Source of the DNA: Natrialba magadii ATCC 43099
GTDB lineage: Archaea > Halobacteriota > Halobacteria > Halobacteriales > Natrialbaceae
NCBI RefSeq assembly: GCF_000025625.1
Contig: NC_013922.1
Location: forward strand, 930,001 to 994,000
Length of the DNA stretch: 64,000 nucleotides
Direction of reading: 5' to 3'
Shown: positions 7,945-16,905 of the stretch, one piece after another
How positions within the stretch are numbered: position 1 is the stretch's first letter
Layout of the letters: each line of letters starts with the position of its first letter
The notes under the pieces: model-generated
What the model was told of the DNA's origin: nothing
The model's database searches: none
Seen by the model: only the letters and a program-made list of their open reading frames with translations
Program-made: the position numbers and the translations under genes

Positions 7945-8090
7945 TGGGGGCGTCAGTATTCGTCGTTCGAGTACTCCTCGTCTCGAAACAACCCTCACGG
8001 CGAAGATGACGCCGTCATTCAGAACCCTGGCTGTCGTGCCGTCTGCAAGGAGAGATCGGTAACTCTACTCGAGTACGGTTGTGCGTCCGC

Positions 8091-8828
8091 TCACTCAGTC
8101 TGGCTGGCCACTGGTGAGTCCCCCTGGAGACGCTCCGTGGCAGTCTCCTGGTCTTCGGGATAGCCGACGTCGATGCGCCAGCCGTCCATACGAATTGCGT
8201 CGATCGTTCGGCCGGACTGGATGAGGAGGTCGATCGCGTCGGGGAGTTCGTACTCGCCGCGGTCGCTGGGCTGGACGAGGTGGCAGGCGTGGAAGATCGC
8301 GGGGGTGAAGGTGTAGAAGCCGGTCATGACGAGGTTCGATGGGGGTTCGTCGGGCTTCTCGACGACTTCGACGATCTCGCCGTACTCGTTCGTATCGAGG
8401 ACGCCGTAGCGCGAGGCCTCCTCGTAGGGGACTTCTTCGACGAGGAACGCTGCGTCGGCTCGCTCCTCTTGCTGGCGGTTGACTACGTCGCCGAGGTTGC
8501 CCCGGAAGATGTTGTCCCCGAGCATGAGCATGAAGTCGTCGTCGATGTGCGGTTCTGCCTGCAGGATGGCGTGGGCCAGACCCAGTTGCTCGCGCTGGTG
8601 GGCGTAGGTGATCGGGACGTCCTCGTACTCGTCGCCGTAGCGTTCGATGATCTGCTCTTTCTGATAGCCGACGACGACGATGAACTCCGTCGCACCGATC
8701 TCGAGAAGATTGTCGAAGACATCTTCGATAAGCGGCGTTCCGTCGACTTCGACGAGGACCTTCGGTTTGTCCTCGGTCAGGGGCCGGAGGCGGGTTCCCT
8801 TGCCCGCGGCCAGTACGACTGCTTGCAT
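8091..8828 (-). CDS. aglF: UTP--glucose-1-phosphate uridylyltransferase AglF
   Basis: 245 residues. It makes a UDP-hexose from UTP and hexose-1-phosphate, the substrate of AglM. Seen: the nucleotidyltransferase signature LAAGKGTRLRPLTEDKPK near the N-terminus, 'LMLGDNIF' for metal and nucleotide binding, 'VVEKPDEPPSNLVMTGFYTF' for the sugar pocket and 'GWRIDVGYPED' near the end. There is no C-terminal hexapeptide domain, as in AglF and RmlA/GalU-like proteins. It is divergent from the glmU-like gene and lies at the right-hand edge of the replication origin. Confidence 0.92.
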   Translation of the reverse strand: MQAVVLAAGKGTRLRPLTEDKPKVLVEVDGTPLIEDVFDNLLEIGATEFIVVVGYQKEQIIERYGDEYEDVPITYAHQREQLGLAHAILQAEPHIDDDFMLMLGDNIFRGNLGDVVNRQQEERADAAFLVEEVPYEEASRYGVLDTNEYGEIVEVVEKPDEPPSNLVMTGFYTFTPAIFHACHLVQPSDRGEYELPDAIDLLIQSGRTIDAIRMDGWRIDVGYPEDQETATERLQGDSPVASQTE

Positions 8829-9044
8829 ATAGCTAGTGATCCGATGGAAGTCCTATATGTCTTCGGGCATCGTGATTGTCCAGTTTTATCGGTGCTCCTC
8901 TTTTGGTGGTGCTGGTGTACAACCGGAGACCGTTCTTCATTCACGATTCACTCACGAGACAGACCGATGCAAATCTCGGTCGTGGTCTGTCACCCTGAGC
9001 CTGCCTACCAGCAGTTATTCAAGGACACTCGGGCAAGAGCATCT

Positions 9045-10220
9045 ATGAGCGAAGAGACCGTGCCGGCCGTCGTACTTGCGGCTGGTGAGGGTCGTCGGCT
9101 CGATCCACTAACGAACCGACGACCGAAACCCATGGTTCCGGTCGCGAACCGACCGATACTTGACTACGTCGTCTCGGCACTCGCGGGTGCCGGTATCGAT
9201 CGCATCGTCCTCGTCGTGGGCTACCGACAGGAACGAATCAGGAACTACTTCGGCGACGGCGACGACTGGGACGTCGACATCGAGTACGTCGTTCAGGAGA
9301 CACAGCTCGGGACCGCCCATGCGGTCTTGCAGGCCGAGGAGGTCGTCGACGGCCCGTTCCTCGTGCTCAACGGCGACCGGATCGTCGATCCCGCACTCGT
9401 CTCGCAGGTCCGCGACGCGGTCGCAACCGACGCCGACCGTCCCGTCCTCTCGGTCACCCGATCGGCTCACGCGAGCGACTACGGCGTCGTCTCCCTCGAG
9501 GGCAACCGCGTCACCGGAATCACCGAAAAGCCGATCGCCCCCGCCCGTTCAGAACTGATTAACGCGGGCGTCTACGGCTTTGCGAACGACATCTTCGAAG
9601 CGATCCGGGAAACGCCGACAGAAGAAGGCGAGCTCGCAATCACGACGACACTCGAGACCATCCTCGCTGATCGGTCCGCCAGCGCCGTTCAGGAGCACGA
9701 CATCTGGCTCGACGTCTCCTATCTCTGGGACCTGCTCGACGTCAACGCGGCGATTCTCGGCGACGACGAGTTCGAAACCACGCAGGAGTCGACACTCGAG
9801 GGCGAGGTTGCGACGGACACGGCGATCGGGACCGCCGTCTCACTGGGTGCCAACGCGACCGTCGGCGGTAGCACCGCGCTCGGTGACAACGTCACGATTC
9901 AGCCGAACGCGGTCGTCTCGAACGCGGTCGTCTTTCCCGACGCAGTCATCGAATCCGGTGCCGTCGTCCGGGACGCCATCGTCGCGAGCAACGCCAGAAT
10001 CGGTGCGAACACGACGATCGCAGGCGGAACGAGTACCGTTGTCGTCGACGGCGAGGTCCACGAAGACGTCGACTTCGGCGGCGTAATCGGGGACAACGCC
10101 ACCCTCGGCGGCGGCGTCACCGTCGATCCCGGAACCGTCCTCGGCGACGATGCCGTCGTCGACGCCGGCGCACACGTCACCGGTCGAATCGAACCCGATG
10201 CGGTCGTCAGGAGGGGGTAA
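9045..10220 (+). CDS. glmU: bifunctional sugar-1-phosphate nucleotidylyltransferase/acetyltransferase (GlmU type)
   Basis: 391 residues. The N-terminal domain carries the nucleotidyltransferase signature ('LAAGEGRRLDPLTNRRPKPM', 'LVLNGDRI'). From about residue 245 there is a left-handed beta-helix of hexapeptide repeats ('GANATVGGSTALGDNVTI', 'IGDNATLGGGVTV'). This pairing predicts acetylation of glucosamine-1-phosphate and its uridylylation to UDP-GlcNAc. The frame is open back to 8280, but that is antisense to aglF. The ATG at 9045 places the signature about 7 residues in; an ATG at 8967 is possible. Two nucleotides separate it from glmS, so the two form an operon for UDP-GlcNAc synthesis. 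Confidence 0.9.
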   Translation: MSEETVPAVVLAAGEGRRLDPLTNRRPKPMVPVANRPILDYVVSALAGAGIDRIVLVVGYRQERIRNYFGDGDDWDVDIEYVVQETQLGTAHAVLQAEEVVDGPFLVLNGDRIVDPALVSQVRDAVATDADRPVLSVTRSAHASDYGVVSLEGNRVTGITEKPIAPARSELINAGVYGFANDIFEAIRETPTEEGELAITTTLETILADRSASAVQEHDIWLDVSYLWDLLDVNAAILGDDEFETTQESTLEGEVATDTAIGTAVSLGANATVGGSTALGDNVTIQPNAVVSNAVVFPDAVIESGAVVRDAIVASNARIGANTTIAGGTSTVVVDGEVHEDVDFGGVIGDNATLGGGVTVDPGTVLGDDAVVDAGAHVTGRIEPDAVVRRG

Positions 10221-10222
10221 TC

Positions 10223-12037
10223 ATGTGTGGAATCGTCGGCTACGTCGGTGACGGTCCCGTCGGATCGATCGTCCACAACGGACTCGAAAACCTCGATTAC
10301 CGCGGCTACGACTCGGCAGGCATCGCGCTCGTCGACCGCGACTCCGCCGACCTGGCCATCACCAAACGCGAAGGCGAAGTCAGCGGCCTCGACGTGCCGT
10401 CCGTCTCGAGTGCAACCTGTGGCATCGGCCACACGCGCTGGTCGACCCACGGCCCGCCGACCGATACCAATGCCCACCCGCACACGGGCATGACGGGCGA
10501 GGTCGCCGTCGTCCACAACGGCATCATAGAGAACTACGCGGCCCTCAAGGACGAGCTCATCGCAGACGGCCACGAGTTTACGAGCGACACCGACACCGAG
10601 GTTGTCCCACACCTGCTCGAACAACAACTCGAAGCGGGCCACGATCTCCAGTCGGCACTCGAGTCCGTCGTCGACGAACTCGAGGGGAGCTACGCAATCG
10701 CCGCCGTCGAGGCAGGTTCAGACCGAATCGTCGCGACGCGCCACGAGAGTCCGCTGGTCGTCGGCCACGGCGACGGAACTGCCTTCCTCGCCAGCGACGT
10801 CACCGCGTTCTTAGAGCACACGCGCGATGTCACGTACCTACAGGACGGCGACGTTGTCGTTCTGGACGACGGCGAAGTGACGATCACACAGGATGGGGAC
10901 CCTGTCGACCGCCCCATCGAAACCGTCGACTGGGACGCCAACGCCGCCGAAAAGGGCGGCTACGACCACTACATGCTCAAGGAAATCCACGAACAGCCCA
11001 CCGCGCTCCGGCAGGCGCTCTCGGGACGCGTGAACCTCGACGACGGAACCGCCGACCTCGACCTCGAGTTCCCGCCCGGATTCCTGGAGTCACTCGAGGA
11101 GATCCAGCTCATCGCCTGTGGCACCTCGTACTACGCCGCCCAGTACGCGGCAGGGCTACTCGAGAGCGTCGCTGACGTGCGCGCGTCGGCCCAACTCGCG
11201 AGCGAGTACACGTTCAACGGCGGCCGCGACCCCTGGCGGACGCTTACTGTCGCCGTCACCCAGAGCGGCGAGACGGCCGACACGCTCAGCGCGCTGCGCC
11301 GCGCCAACGGCGCTGGCGTGCGGACGCTCGCAGTGACGAACACGCTCGGTAGCACGGTCACGCGGGAGGCCAACGACAGCCTCTTTATCCGTGCAGGCCC
11401 GGAAATCGGCGTCGCTGCGACCAAGACGTTCGCCTCGCAGGTCACGACCCTCGCACTGCTCTCGATCTTCGTTGCCCGAGAACGCGGCACGCTCTCGGCG
11501 GCCGACGCTCGGAGTGCACTCGCAGACCTTCGCGGCCTCCCCGGCGCAGTCCAGCAGGTGCTCGACGAAGCCGAGACAGTCCGCGAGGCGGCCGAAACCT
11601 ACGTCGACGCCTCGGCGTACTTCTTCGTCGGCCGGACCTACGGCTATCCGGTTGCACTCGAGGGCGCACTCAAGTTGAAAGAAATCGCCTACGACCATGC
11701 GGAGGGGTTCGCTGCAGGCGAGTTGAAACACGGCCCGCTCGCACTCGTTACTGATGAGACGCCACTCCTTGCCGTCCTGACCGAGGGAACGCGACCGGCA
11801 GAGACGCTCAATAACGTTGCCGAAGCACAGACTCGCGGCTCGCCCGCGATCGGTATCGTCGACGGAACGGTCGAGACGAACGCGCTGGACGTTACGTTCG
11901 AGGTGCCATCACTTGGAACCGCGACGCCACTCGTGGCGAACGTCTATCTGCAACTGTTCGCGTACTACATCGCGGATCTGCAGGGTCGACCGATCGACAA
12001 GCCGCGGAATCTGGCGAAGAGTGTGACTGTCGAGTAA
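10223..12037 (+). CDS. glmS: glucosamine--fructose-6-phosphate aminotransferase (isomerizing)
   Basis: 604 residues, the usual length. It converts fructose-6-phosphate and glutamine to glucosamine-6-phosphate. Seen: the N-terminal nucleophile Cys2 in MCGIVGYVG, the glutaminase motif 'GIGHTRWSTHGPP', two SIS sugar-isomerase domains ('LIACGTSYYAA' with 'VTQSGETADT', then 'FFVGRTYGYPVALEGALKLKE') and the C-terminal 'FAAGELKHGPLAL' and 'PRNLAKSVTVE'. It sits 2 nt behind the glmU-like gene. It feeds amino sugars to the neighbouring glycosylation pathway. Confidence 0.97.
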   Translation: MCGIVGYVGDGPVGSIVHNGLENLDYRGYDSAGIALVDRDSADLAITKREGEVSGLDVPSVSSATCGIGHTRWSTHGPPTDTNAHPHTGMTGEVAVVHNGIIENYAALKDELIADGHEFTSDTDTEVVPHLLEQQLEAGHDLQSALESVVDELEGSYAIAAVEAGSDRIVATRHESPLVVGHGDGTAFLASDVTAFLEHTRDVTYLQDGDVVVLDDGEVTITQDGDPVDRPIETVDWDANAAEKGGYDHYMLKEIHEQPTALRQALSGRVNLDDGTADLDLEFPPGFLESLEEIQLIACGTSYYAAQYAAGLLESVADVRASAQLASEYTFNGGRDPWRTLTVAVTQSGETADTLSALRRANGAGVRTLAVTNTLGSTVTREANDSLFIRAGPEIGVAATKTFASQVTTLALLSIFVARERGTLSAADARSALADLRGLPGAVQQVLDEAETVREAAETYVDASAYFFVGRTYGYPVALEGALKLKEIAYDHAEGFAAGELKHGPLALVTDETPLLAVLTEGTRPAETLNNVAEAQTRGSPAIGIVDGTVETNALDVTFEVPSLGTATPLVANVYLQLFAYYIADLQGRPIDKPRNLAKSVTVE

Positions 12038-12150
12038 GGCGCACCCATATCCGTTTCTCTGTCTGACTTTACCGTCTGACCTTGCCTTCTGACTCACCGA
12101 TAGTTGTTCGTGAGAATCGGGGCCAAGAAGTATGTGAAGTGCGTGAACTC

Positions 12151-13590
12151 TCAGGACACGAGCGGAATCCGAACCGGCGAATTTGCAACGACCGTGGATC
12201 GGAACCGACGCGAAATCGTGAACAGCGTCGTAAAGTACGTGCCAGCTCCGACCGCAACGAGGAGGACGAGTATCACCACGTTCTGCTCGAGGATTCCGGT
12301 CGCTTCGATGGCGTTCTGGCCTCCGAACACGATTGCTGCCATTACGACGGCTGCACTGAGCTGCCGGGCAAGCTCACCGTACGGAATGTCGAACGCAACG
12401 AGCCGGTGGAGTTCGCGAAGCGAGAGTGACAACCCGATCGTTGCGGACAGTGCGGTCGCGATCGCTGCACCGAGCCAGCCGAGCCAGACGATCAGCACGA
12501 CGTTGAGCACGACGTTCGCAACGATGGCGACCGCGTTGACCCTGAATGCGACATCTGGCCTGTCGATTCCGTTGAGCACGTTGACGAGTTGCTTCTGGTA
12601 GCCACGAGCCAGTGTCGCGACGATTAACACGCCGAGGACGGCAGTTCCCTGGACAAACTCCGACCCGTACAGCAGAAGCAATCGATCGCCGAGCAGTATC
12701 GCACCGAACAATCCGGGAATGATGACTAACCCGCCGTACGTGAGTGCATCGCTGACGAGTGCAGAAACCGTTTCACTGTCACCTTCAGCGTCCGCAACGC
12801 TTAGTTCCGGAAACAGCGTCGCTTTCACTGCTGTGCCAAATACAGTGAGAAACTTCGCGATGCTCCAGGCGACCGAATAGATCCCGACGAGTGCGGGGGA
12901 GACTAACGCACCGAGAATAACGATGTCCACGTCGTTGAACGATCTCGACTCGAGATTCCCGAGCCACGAGTACTTCGCGTAGTCGAAGAGACTACGGAAG
13001 TGCTCAGTCGAGGGCCGTGCGAGCGTAACCGAGACAAATACCAGCGCAACCAGTGACGCGATCAAGATGCCGACTCCCTTGCCGACGATCATCCCCGTAA
13101 GCCCGAAGCCGGCGAACACGAGGCCAATCTGGATGACGGCTCGCGAGCCTGTCTTCAACGGATCGAGGAGTCCGTATATGTGAACCAGGTGCTCACCCTG
13201 TAGAACGGCAGTCAGAAGCGAGTGAACGAGTTTGAGGACGAGCAAGAAGACGACGAACACTGCGGCTTCCACTCCGACGTAGTCGTTGACCGCATCTCGA
13301 AAGACGATGACGCCGACCGAAAGCACAGCCGCAAGGATTCCGATAGCGATCGCACCTGCGGTAAAGTACGCAGACTGCTCTTCGCCCTCACTCAGGCGCT
13401 TCGTTATCGCCGACGAGATGCCGATCTTTCCGCCGAGTTCGAGCCATGCGACGAGTGCGAGAATTAACGCATAATAGCCAAGGATCTCAGCGCCGAGTAC
13501 TCGAGCGAAGTAGATCGTCGCGACGAAGCCAAGGGCTGCTTTTGCAAATTTAGAGACGAAGACGATGAAGGAGGTTTGGCCAATTCGCAT
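12151..13590 (-). CDS. Wzx/AglR-like polysaccharide flippase
   Basis: 479 residues with about 12-14 hydrophobic helices along its length, of the MOP/MATE-like polysaccharide transporter superfamily. The N-terminus 'SKFAKAALGFVATIYFARVLG' is the typical first-helix signature of Wzx-type flippases. It probably moves the lipid-linked glycan across the membrane, like AglR in Haloferax. The ATG at 13590 is preferred over an in-frame GTG three codons upstream. It converges on glmS with 113 bp between and sits with other surface-glycan genes. Confidence 0.85.
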   Translation of the reverse strand: MRIGQTSFIVFVSKFAKAALGFVATIYFARVLGAEILGYYALILALVAWLELGGKIGISSAITKRLSEGEEQSAYFTAGAIAIGILAAVLSVGVIVFRDAVNDYVGVEAAVFVVFLLVLKLVHSLLTAVLQGEHLVHIYGLLDPLKTGSRAVIQIGLVFAGFGLTGMIVGKGVGILIASLVALVFVSVTLARPSTEHFRSLFDYAKYSWLGNLESRSFNDVDIVILGALVSPALVGIYSVAWSIAKFLTVFGTAVKATLFPELSVADAEGDSETVSALVSDALTYGGLVIIPGLFGAILLGDRLLLLYGSEFVQGTAVLGVLIVATLARGYQKQLVNVLNGIDRPDVAFRVNAVAIVANVVLNVVLIVWLGWLGAAIATALSATIGLSLSLRELHRLVAFDIPYGELARQLSAAVVMAAIVFGGQNAIEATGILEQNVVILVLLVAVGAGTYFTTLFTISRRFRSTVVANSPVRIPLVS

Positions 13591-13828
13591 ATTACACACG
13601 TTGAGATCGTGCTATCCAGTCGTATGAGGGCACATTACAGCTAGTATCGTTGTAATCAGCACCACCATAAAATACCTGTTATTAGCTTATGACGTCTACC
13701 GCGTACGGATGAGCAACTTCGGTGAGAAATCAGGCCAGAAATGGCTGCCAGCACAGCGGTGCTGCCTGCCGATATCAAAGTAGAAGGAGGCCATGCTCAA
13801 ACAATGGATGTGCTACAATCACCAGCTA
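13591..13828. other. AT-richer intergenic stretch
   Basis: About 240 bp without a supportable gene, visibly richer in A+T than the surrounding coding DNA. It holds the promoter of the flippase gene and the end of the ParB-like gene. Confidence 0.5.
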
Positions 13829-14674
13829 TTAATTATCGAGCCAGTATCGATAGTCGGGATGGTCAAGCATGTCCCTGTTTTGGTAATGTTCCTCGCACTG
13901 TTCTACCCATTCTTTGTGTCTGACGATCACTGAGACTGGAACCCGATCCAAATCAAGCAACTGGGCGATTATCAGCCGGTGTCGATTATCGAGTAGCATC
14001 ATCTCCCCATCTCGAGCGATGTCAATCGAAATTTCGTTTATGCGTTCGTTCAGGAAACCGAACGGCTCGTCGAACGATGGGTTCGGCTCTCTGAGTTCGG
14101 ACTGGGTTCTATACCCGTGTGTAGCTATTGATTCGTAAAGCGAGTCGAGTCGCTGGCATCGACGGTCGATGTCAGCTACGGTTGTACAGCCATGCCATAC
14201 CTCGGTCCCTTCACTGACGTGCTCCTGCAGTGCCTCGTAGAGTTTGGTTTCCGTCCAGTCAATACCGTTGACAAAGTGACTTTCTAGTGACTCGTAGAGT
14301 ATTGTCTCATCAATATATTCCGAAACCATCTCTGTCTCGACGCCGACTTCCTTTTGGTCCCAGTCTCCGTTCTGTATGGCTCCAATGTCGTAGAGACTTT
14401 CCCGTCGAGATCGTATTCGAGGTGAGAAGGTTGTGATCGCGTCTGGATCGACGTACAACCGCTCAAGTGGTTTTATCGGAACATCGTACTTTCTGTAACC
14501 ACGACAATTTTTTATCCTGTACAGGGAAGGAGTGGTATGCCAATAGGACCGAGACGTAACTGCTGTCTGGAGTGCGGCATATTCAAGCGACCGATAGAGA
14601 ACGTGGCTGGCACCGAGCTTTTTGATTCTCTGCCACACCTTTTGAAGAAGAGCCGATATTGATCGTATGGACAT
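13829..14674 (-). CDS. ParB/sulfiredoxin-fold-like protein in surface-glycan locus
   Basis: 281 residues. The C-terminal part (about 229-250, 'LLDNRHRLIIAQLLDLDRVPV') is the short motif seen in ParB/Srx-fold proteins ('DGHHRLAIAKLLG'-like). It is not a chromosome partition ParB: it lacks the HTH and lies among glycosyltransferases. Proteins of this kind occur in polysaccharide clusters, where I know no established role. The N-terminal half is basic ('WQRIKKLGASHVLYR') and has no membrane segment I can see. Codon use is more A/T-rich than in the housekeeping genes around it, suggesting later acquisition. Confidence 0.65.
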   Translation of the reverse strand: MSIRSISALLQKVWQRIKKLGASHVLYRSLEYAALQTAVTSRSYWHTTPSLYRIKNCRGYRKYDVPIKPLERLYVDPDAITTFSPRIRSRRESLYDIGAIQNGDWDQKEVGVETEMVSEYIDETILYESLESHFVNGIDWTETKLYEALQEHVSEGTEVWHGCTTVADIDRRCQRLDSLYESIATHGYRTQSELREPNPSFDEPFGFLNERINEISIDIARDGEMMLLDNRHRLIIAQLLDLDRVPVSVIVRHKEWVEQCEEHYQNRDMLDHPDYRYWLDN

Positions 14675-14893
14675 GGTAAATTTATGCGGAGCCGTATCGT
14701 ACCCGTCGACTGGTTGCCGGTTCTAATTGGAGGTGTATATTCCTTATCAAGCTATGCTAGCGACTCCGATCAATTGCTAGCACGCTATAATTTACTAGTG
14801 TCGACACCTTCGCAGTAATCTCGAACACCTTAACAGAGCCCTATCTAATAATATACGAAACCTCTATACTGGTTTGATATTAACCTCCTCAGT
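14675..14893. other. AT-rich divergent promoter region
   Basis: About 220 bp between divergent genes. It is AT-rich, with several TAATA/TTTATA-like tracts (for example near 14845-14880) that could serve as TATA boxes, and includes CTAG tetramers. No gene is seen. Confidence 0.5.
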
Positions 14894-15637
14894 ATGGATC
14901 CCACTATTTCGGATTCGCTACCCCCCTCATTTCAGCGCCACATCTCTCACGAGGATCTCAAATCAAATTCTACGCTACAGTCCATTGATGATATACTGGG
15001 TCAGATAGAGATACTCAAGAACCACCAGAACTCGATTGAGGTCATCCTCGATATTGGTTGTAACCGTGGCGCGTTTGTGACCGCTCTCGGCGAATATCTC
15101 GGTGCAGACGTGGTCTACGGCATCGACATCGATTCCGAAATGCGCGAGATTGCATCCGAGAGGGGTATAACTGTCTTTGATACGAATATTGAGGAGGATC
15201 CGTTGCCATTGGGTGATTCAACAGTCGATCTTGTTCTTTCATTTGGTCTTCTAGAACATCTTCGTTACTATGACAATCTCTTCGAAGAAGTACGCCGCGT
15301 CCTGAGGAACGGCTGGTTCTGGGTGACGACACCTAACCTGGCTAGTTGGATCAATCGATTCGCACTGCTGACGGGACACCAACCTCGAAACGTCGAACTA
15401 TCCCAGCAACGAGCGACCGGCGTCTTACCAGTCTACAAGAAGCACAAGCCAGTCAATCACGTCCATGCACCGACCTACGGTGCTCTCATAGAGTTACTCG
15501 AGTACTACGGGTTTGAGCCAATTGACACTGCTGCGCTAACGCCATACCAACGGTCGCGTCTCGTCGCACTGTTAGATACCGTGTTTGGATTGCGAACCAG
15601 CTGGAGTCGGCGGGTTTCGGTGCTTACGAAACGATAG
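14894..15637 (+). CDS. class I SAM-dependent methyltransferase
   Basis: 247 residues. Motif I 'ILDIGCNRGAF' (about 51-61) and the acidic 'VVYGIDIDSEM' form the SAM site; 'LVLSFGLLEHL' is motif II/post-II of class I methyltransferases, and 'VRRVLRNGWFWVTTPN' is the post-motif strand. The substrate is unknown. Its position among glycosyltransferases suggests methylation of a sugar, comparable in role to AglP of Haloferax, but the sequence does not prove this. Codon use is more A/T-rich than in neighbouring core genes. Confidence 0.82.
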   Translation: MDPTISDSLPPSFQRHISHEDLKSNSTLQSIDDILGQIEILKNHQNSIEVILDIGCNRGAFVTALGEYLGADVVYGIDIDSEMREIASERGITVFDTNIEEDPLPLGDSTVDLVLSFGLLEHLRYYDNLFEEVRRVLRNGWFWVTTPNLASWINRFALLTGHQPRNVELSQQRATGVLPVYKKHKPVNHVHAPTYGALIELLEYYGFEPIDTAALTPYQRSRLVALLDTVFGLRTSWSRRVSVLTKR

Positions 15638-15658
15638 TGACCGTCTGCCTCCACGAAA

Positions 15659-16789
15659 TTAGAGCGACTCGAGTATCCGTCGGTATCGTTCAACAGCACC
15701 TTCGAAACTGAACTTTTGTTCGATCAGTGTTCGTCCGTTTTCGCTTACGGTTGCTAATTTCTCGTCTCGCTGAATCTGGCTTACTCGGCTCGCGATCGTC
15801 TCTGGGTCTGATTCACGCATCAAATAGCCGGTTTTGCCTTCTTTCACGACATCTGGTACACCGGACACCGGTGTTGCATAGACTGGTGTTCCACAAGCGA
15901 GCGATTCTAGGATTACGGTTGGCAGCCCCTCGGTCGGTTGGGACGGCAAGATCAGCAACTGTAGCTCGTTCAACTGTGCTGGAACTTCGTCGTGGTCGAC
16001 CCATCCAGAGACTTCTACCGTTCCCTGTTCAATTTCACTCTCGAGTTCGTTTTCGAGCCACCCACGAAGGTCACCATCGCCGATGAATCGGAACGTTATC
16101 TCATCAGGAACGGCTTGGGCAACTGCTGCGAGATTTCGAATGCCCTTCTCTTCGTCTAGTCGACCAAGGAATCCTACGACACAGTCTCGTTCTTCGAACG
16201 GAATAGTCGGCGAAAATCGCTCGGTATCGACGTATCGTGCACCGTGAGGATGGAGTGTTGGCTCAGCAGGGTCGAGTCCGAGCTGTTCTGCCATTGCGGG
16301 GGTGTACGTGATTATTCGGTGCGAGAGTGCGTATCCAACTCGTTCAAGTGCCCAAACCGATCCGGCGAGCACCCGTGCGATACTGGATGGGACACGTTGC
16401 TCCCACTGCAATCGAAGTGTCAGTGGAACATCTCCACGGGGCTCAAGGAGTACGGTTTTACCTACGATACGGGCCCACAGAATGGGGAGAACATACGCTG
16501 TCGCTCCGAAAAACAGGACAACATTCTCTTCCCGCTTGGTAACCACATGACACATCCGAAACTGGTTGAAAATAAACTGGATCGCTGCGACGAAAATCGA
16601 GTCATGCATGCCGGCCGCTGAAATCTCGTTTACCTCGTACTTTTCACGAATCTCCGATTCGTCCCGCAGATTCGTGGTCACAAGCGCAACTGTCGATATC
16701 GCCGCAATGATATCCAGCAGCGACTCGACGTGATTTTCACTAGCTGGGGCGAGCGGATGTGTAACGACGAGTACGTCCTCTTCGGACAT
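15659..16789 (-). CDS. GT4-family glycosyltransferase
   Basis: 376 residues with the GT-B fold. The C-terminal domain has 'VVGFLGRLDEEKGIRNLA', 'FIGDGDLRGWLENEL' and the donor-binding 'PTEGLPTVILESLACGTPVYA', the EX7E motif of family GT4. The N-terminal half holds a hydrophobic patch ('FFGATAYVLPILWARIVG') that may touch the membrane. It probably adds a hexose to the lipid-linked glycan; the sugar cannot be told. It is convergent with the methyltransferase gene and only 21 bp away. Confidence 0.88.
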   Translation of the reverse strand: MSEEDVLVVTHPLAPASENHVESLLDIIAAISTVALVTTNLRDESEIREKYEVNEISAAGMHDSIFVAAIQFIFNQFRMCHVVTKREENVVLFFGATAYVLPILWARIVGKTVLLEPRGDVPLTLRLQWEQRVPSSIARVLAGSVWALERVGYALSHRIITYTPAMAEQLGLDPAEPTLHPHGARYVDTERFSPTIPFEERDCVVGFLGRLDEEKGIRNLAAVAQAVPDEITFRFIGDGDLRGWLENELESEIEQGTVEVSGWVDHDEVPAQLNELQLLILPSQPTEGLPTVILESLACGTPVYATPVSGVPDVVKEGKTGYLMRESDPETIASRVSQIQRDEKLATVSENGRTLIEQKFSFEGAVERYRRILESL

Positions 16790-16905
16790 CAGTTCGCGTA
16801 GTGCTTTTCAAGACGTGGATAAATAGACCGTGGTACCCGAGTGAAATCCATTATGTACGATGTACGCCTCCTCTATGTTCGTCCTGCTTCAAAATTAACT
16901 TTTTC

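Larger units (their letters stand above)
7027..7950. other. predicted replication origin (oriC)
   Basis: A gene-free stretch of over 900 bp next to orc1. It holds six copies of an ORB-like motif with consensus ACACCGNNTTTCARATGA: four in forward orientation (7028, 7168, 7242, 7340) and two inverted (7594, 7924). Between the arms lie a 28-nt repeat array (7405-7516) and a markedly AT-rich segment (about 7660-7830). Inverted ORBs around an AT-rich unwinding element beside an orc1 gene are the standard design of haloarchaeal origins. That this one fires is an inference. Confidence 0.88.

Noticed and set aside
8280-9044. Long open frame upstream of the GlmU-like gene
   Set aside because: It runs antisense through aglF and is Val/Asp-rich shadow; the real gene starts at 9045 with its nucleotidyltransferase motif.
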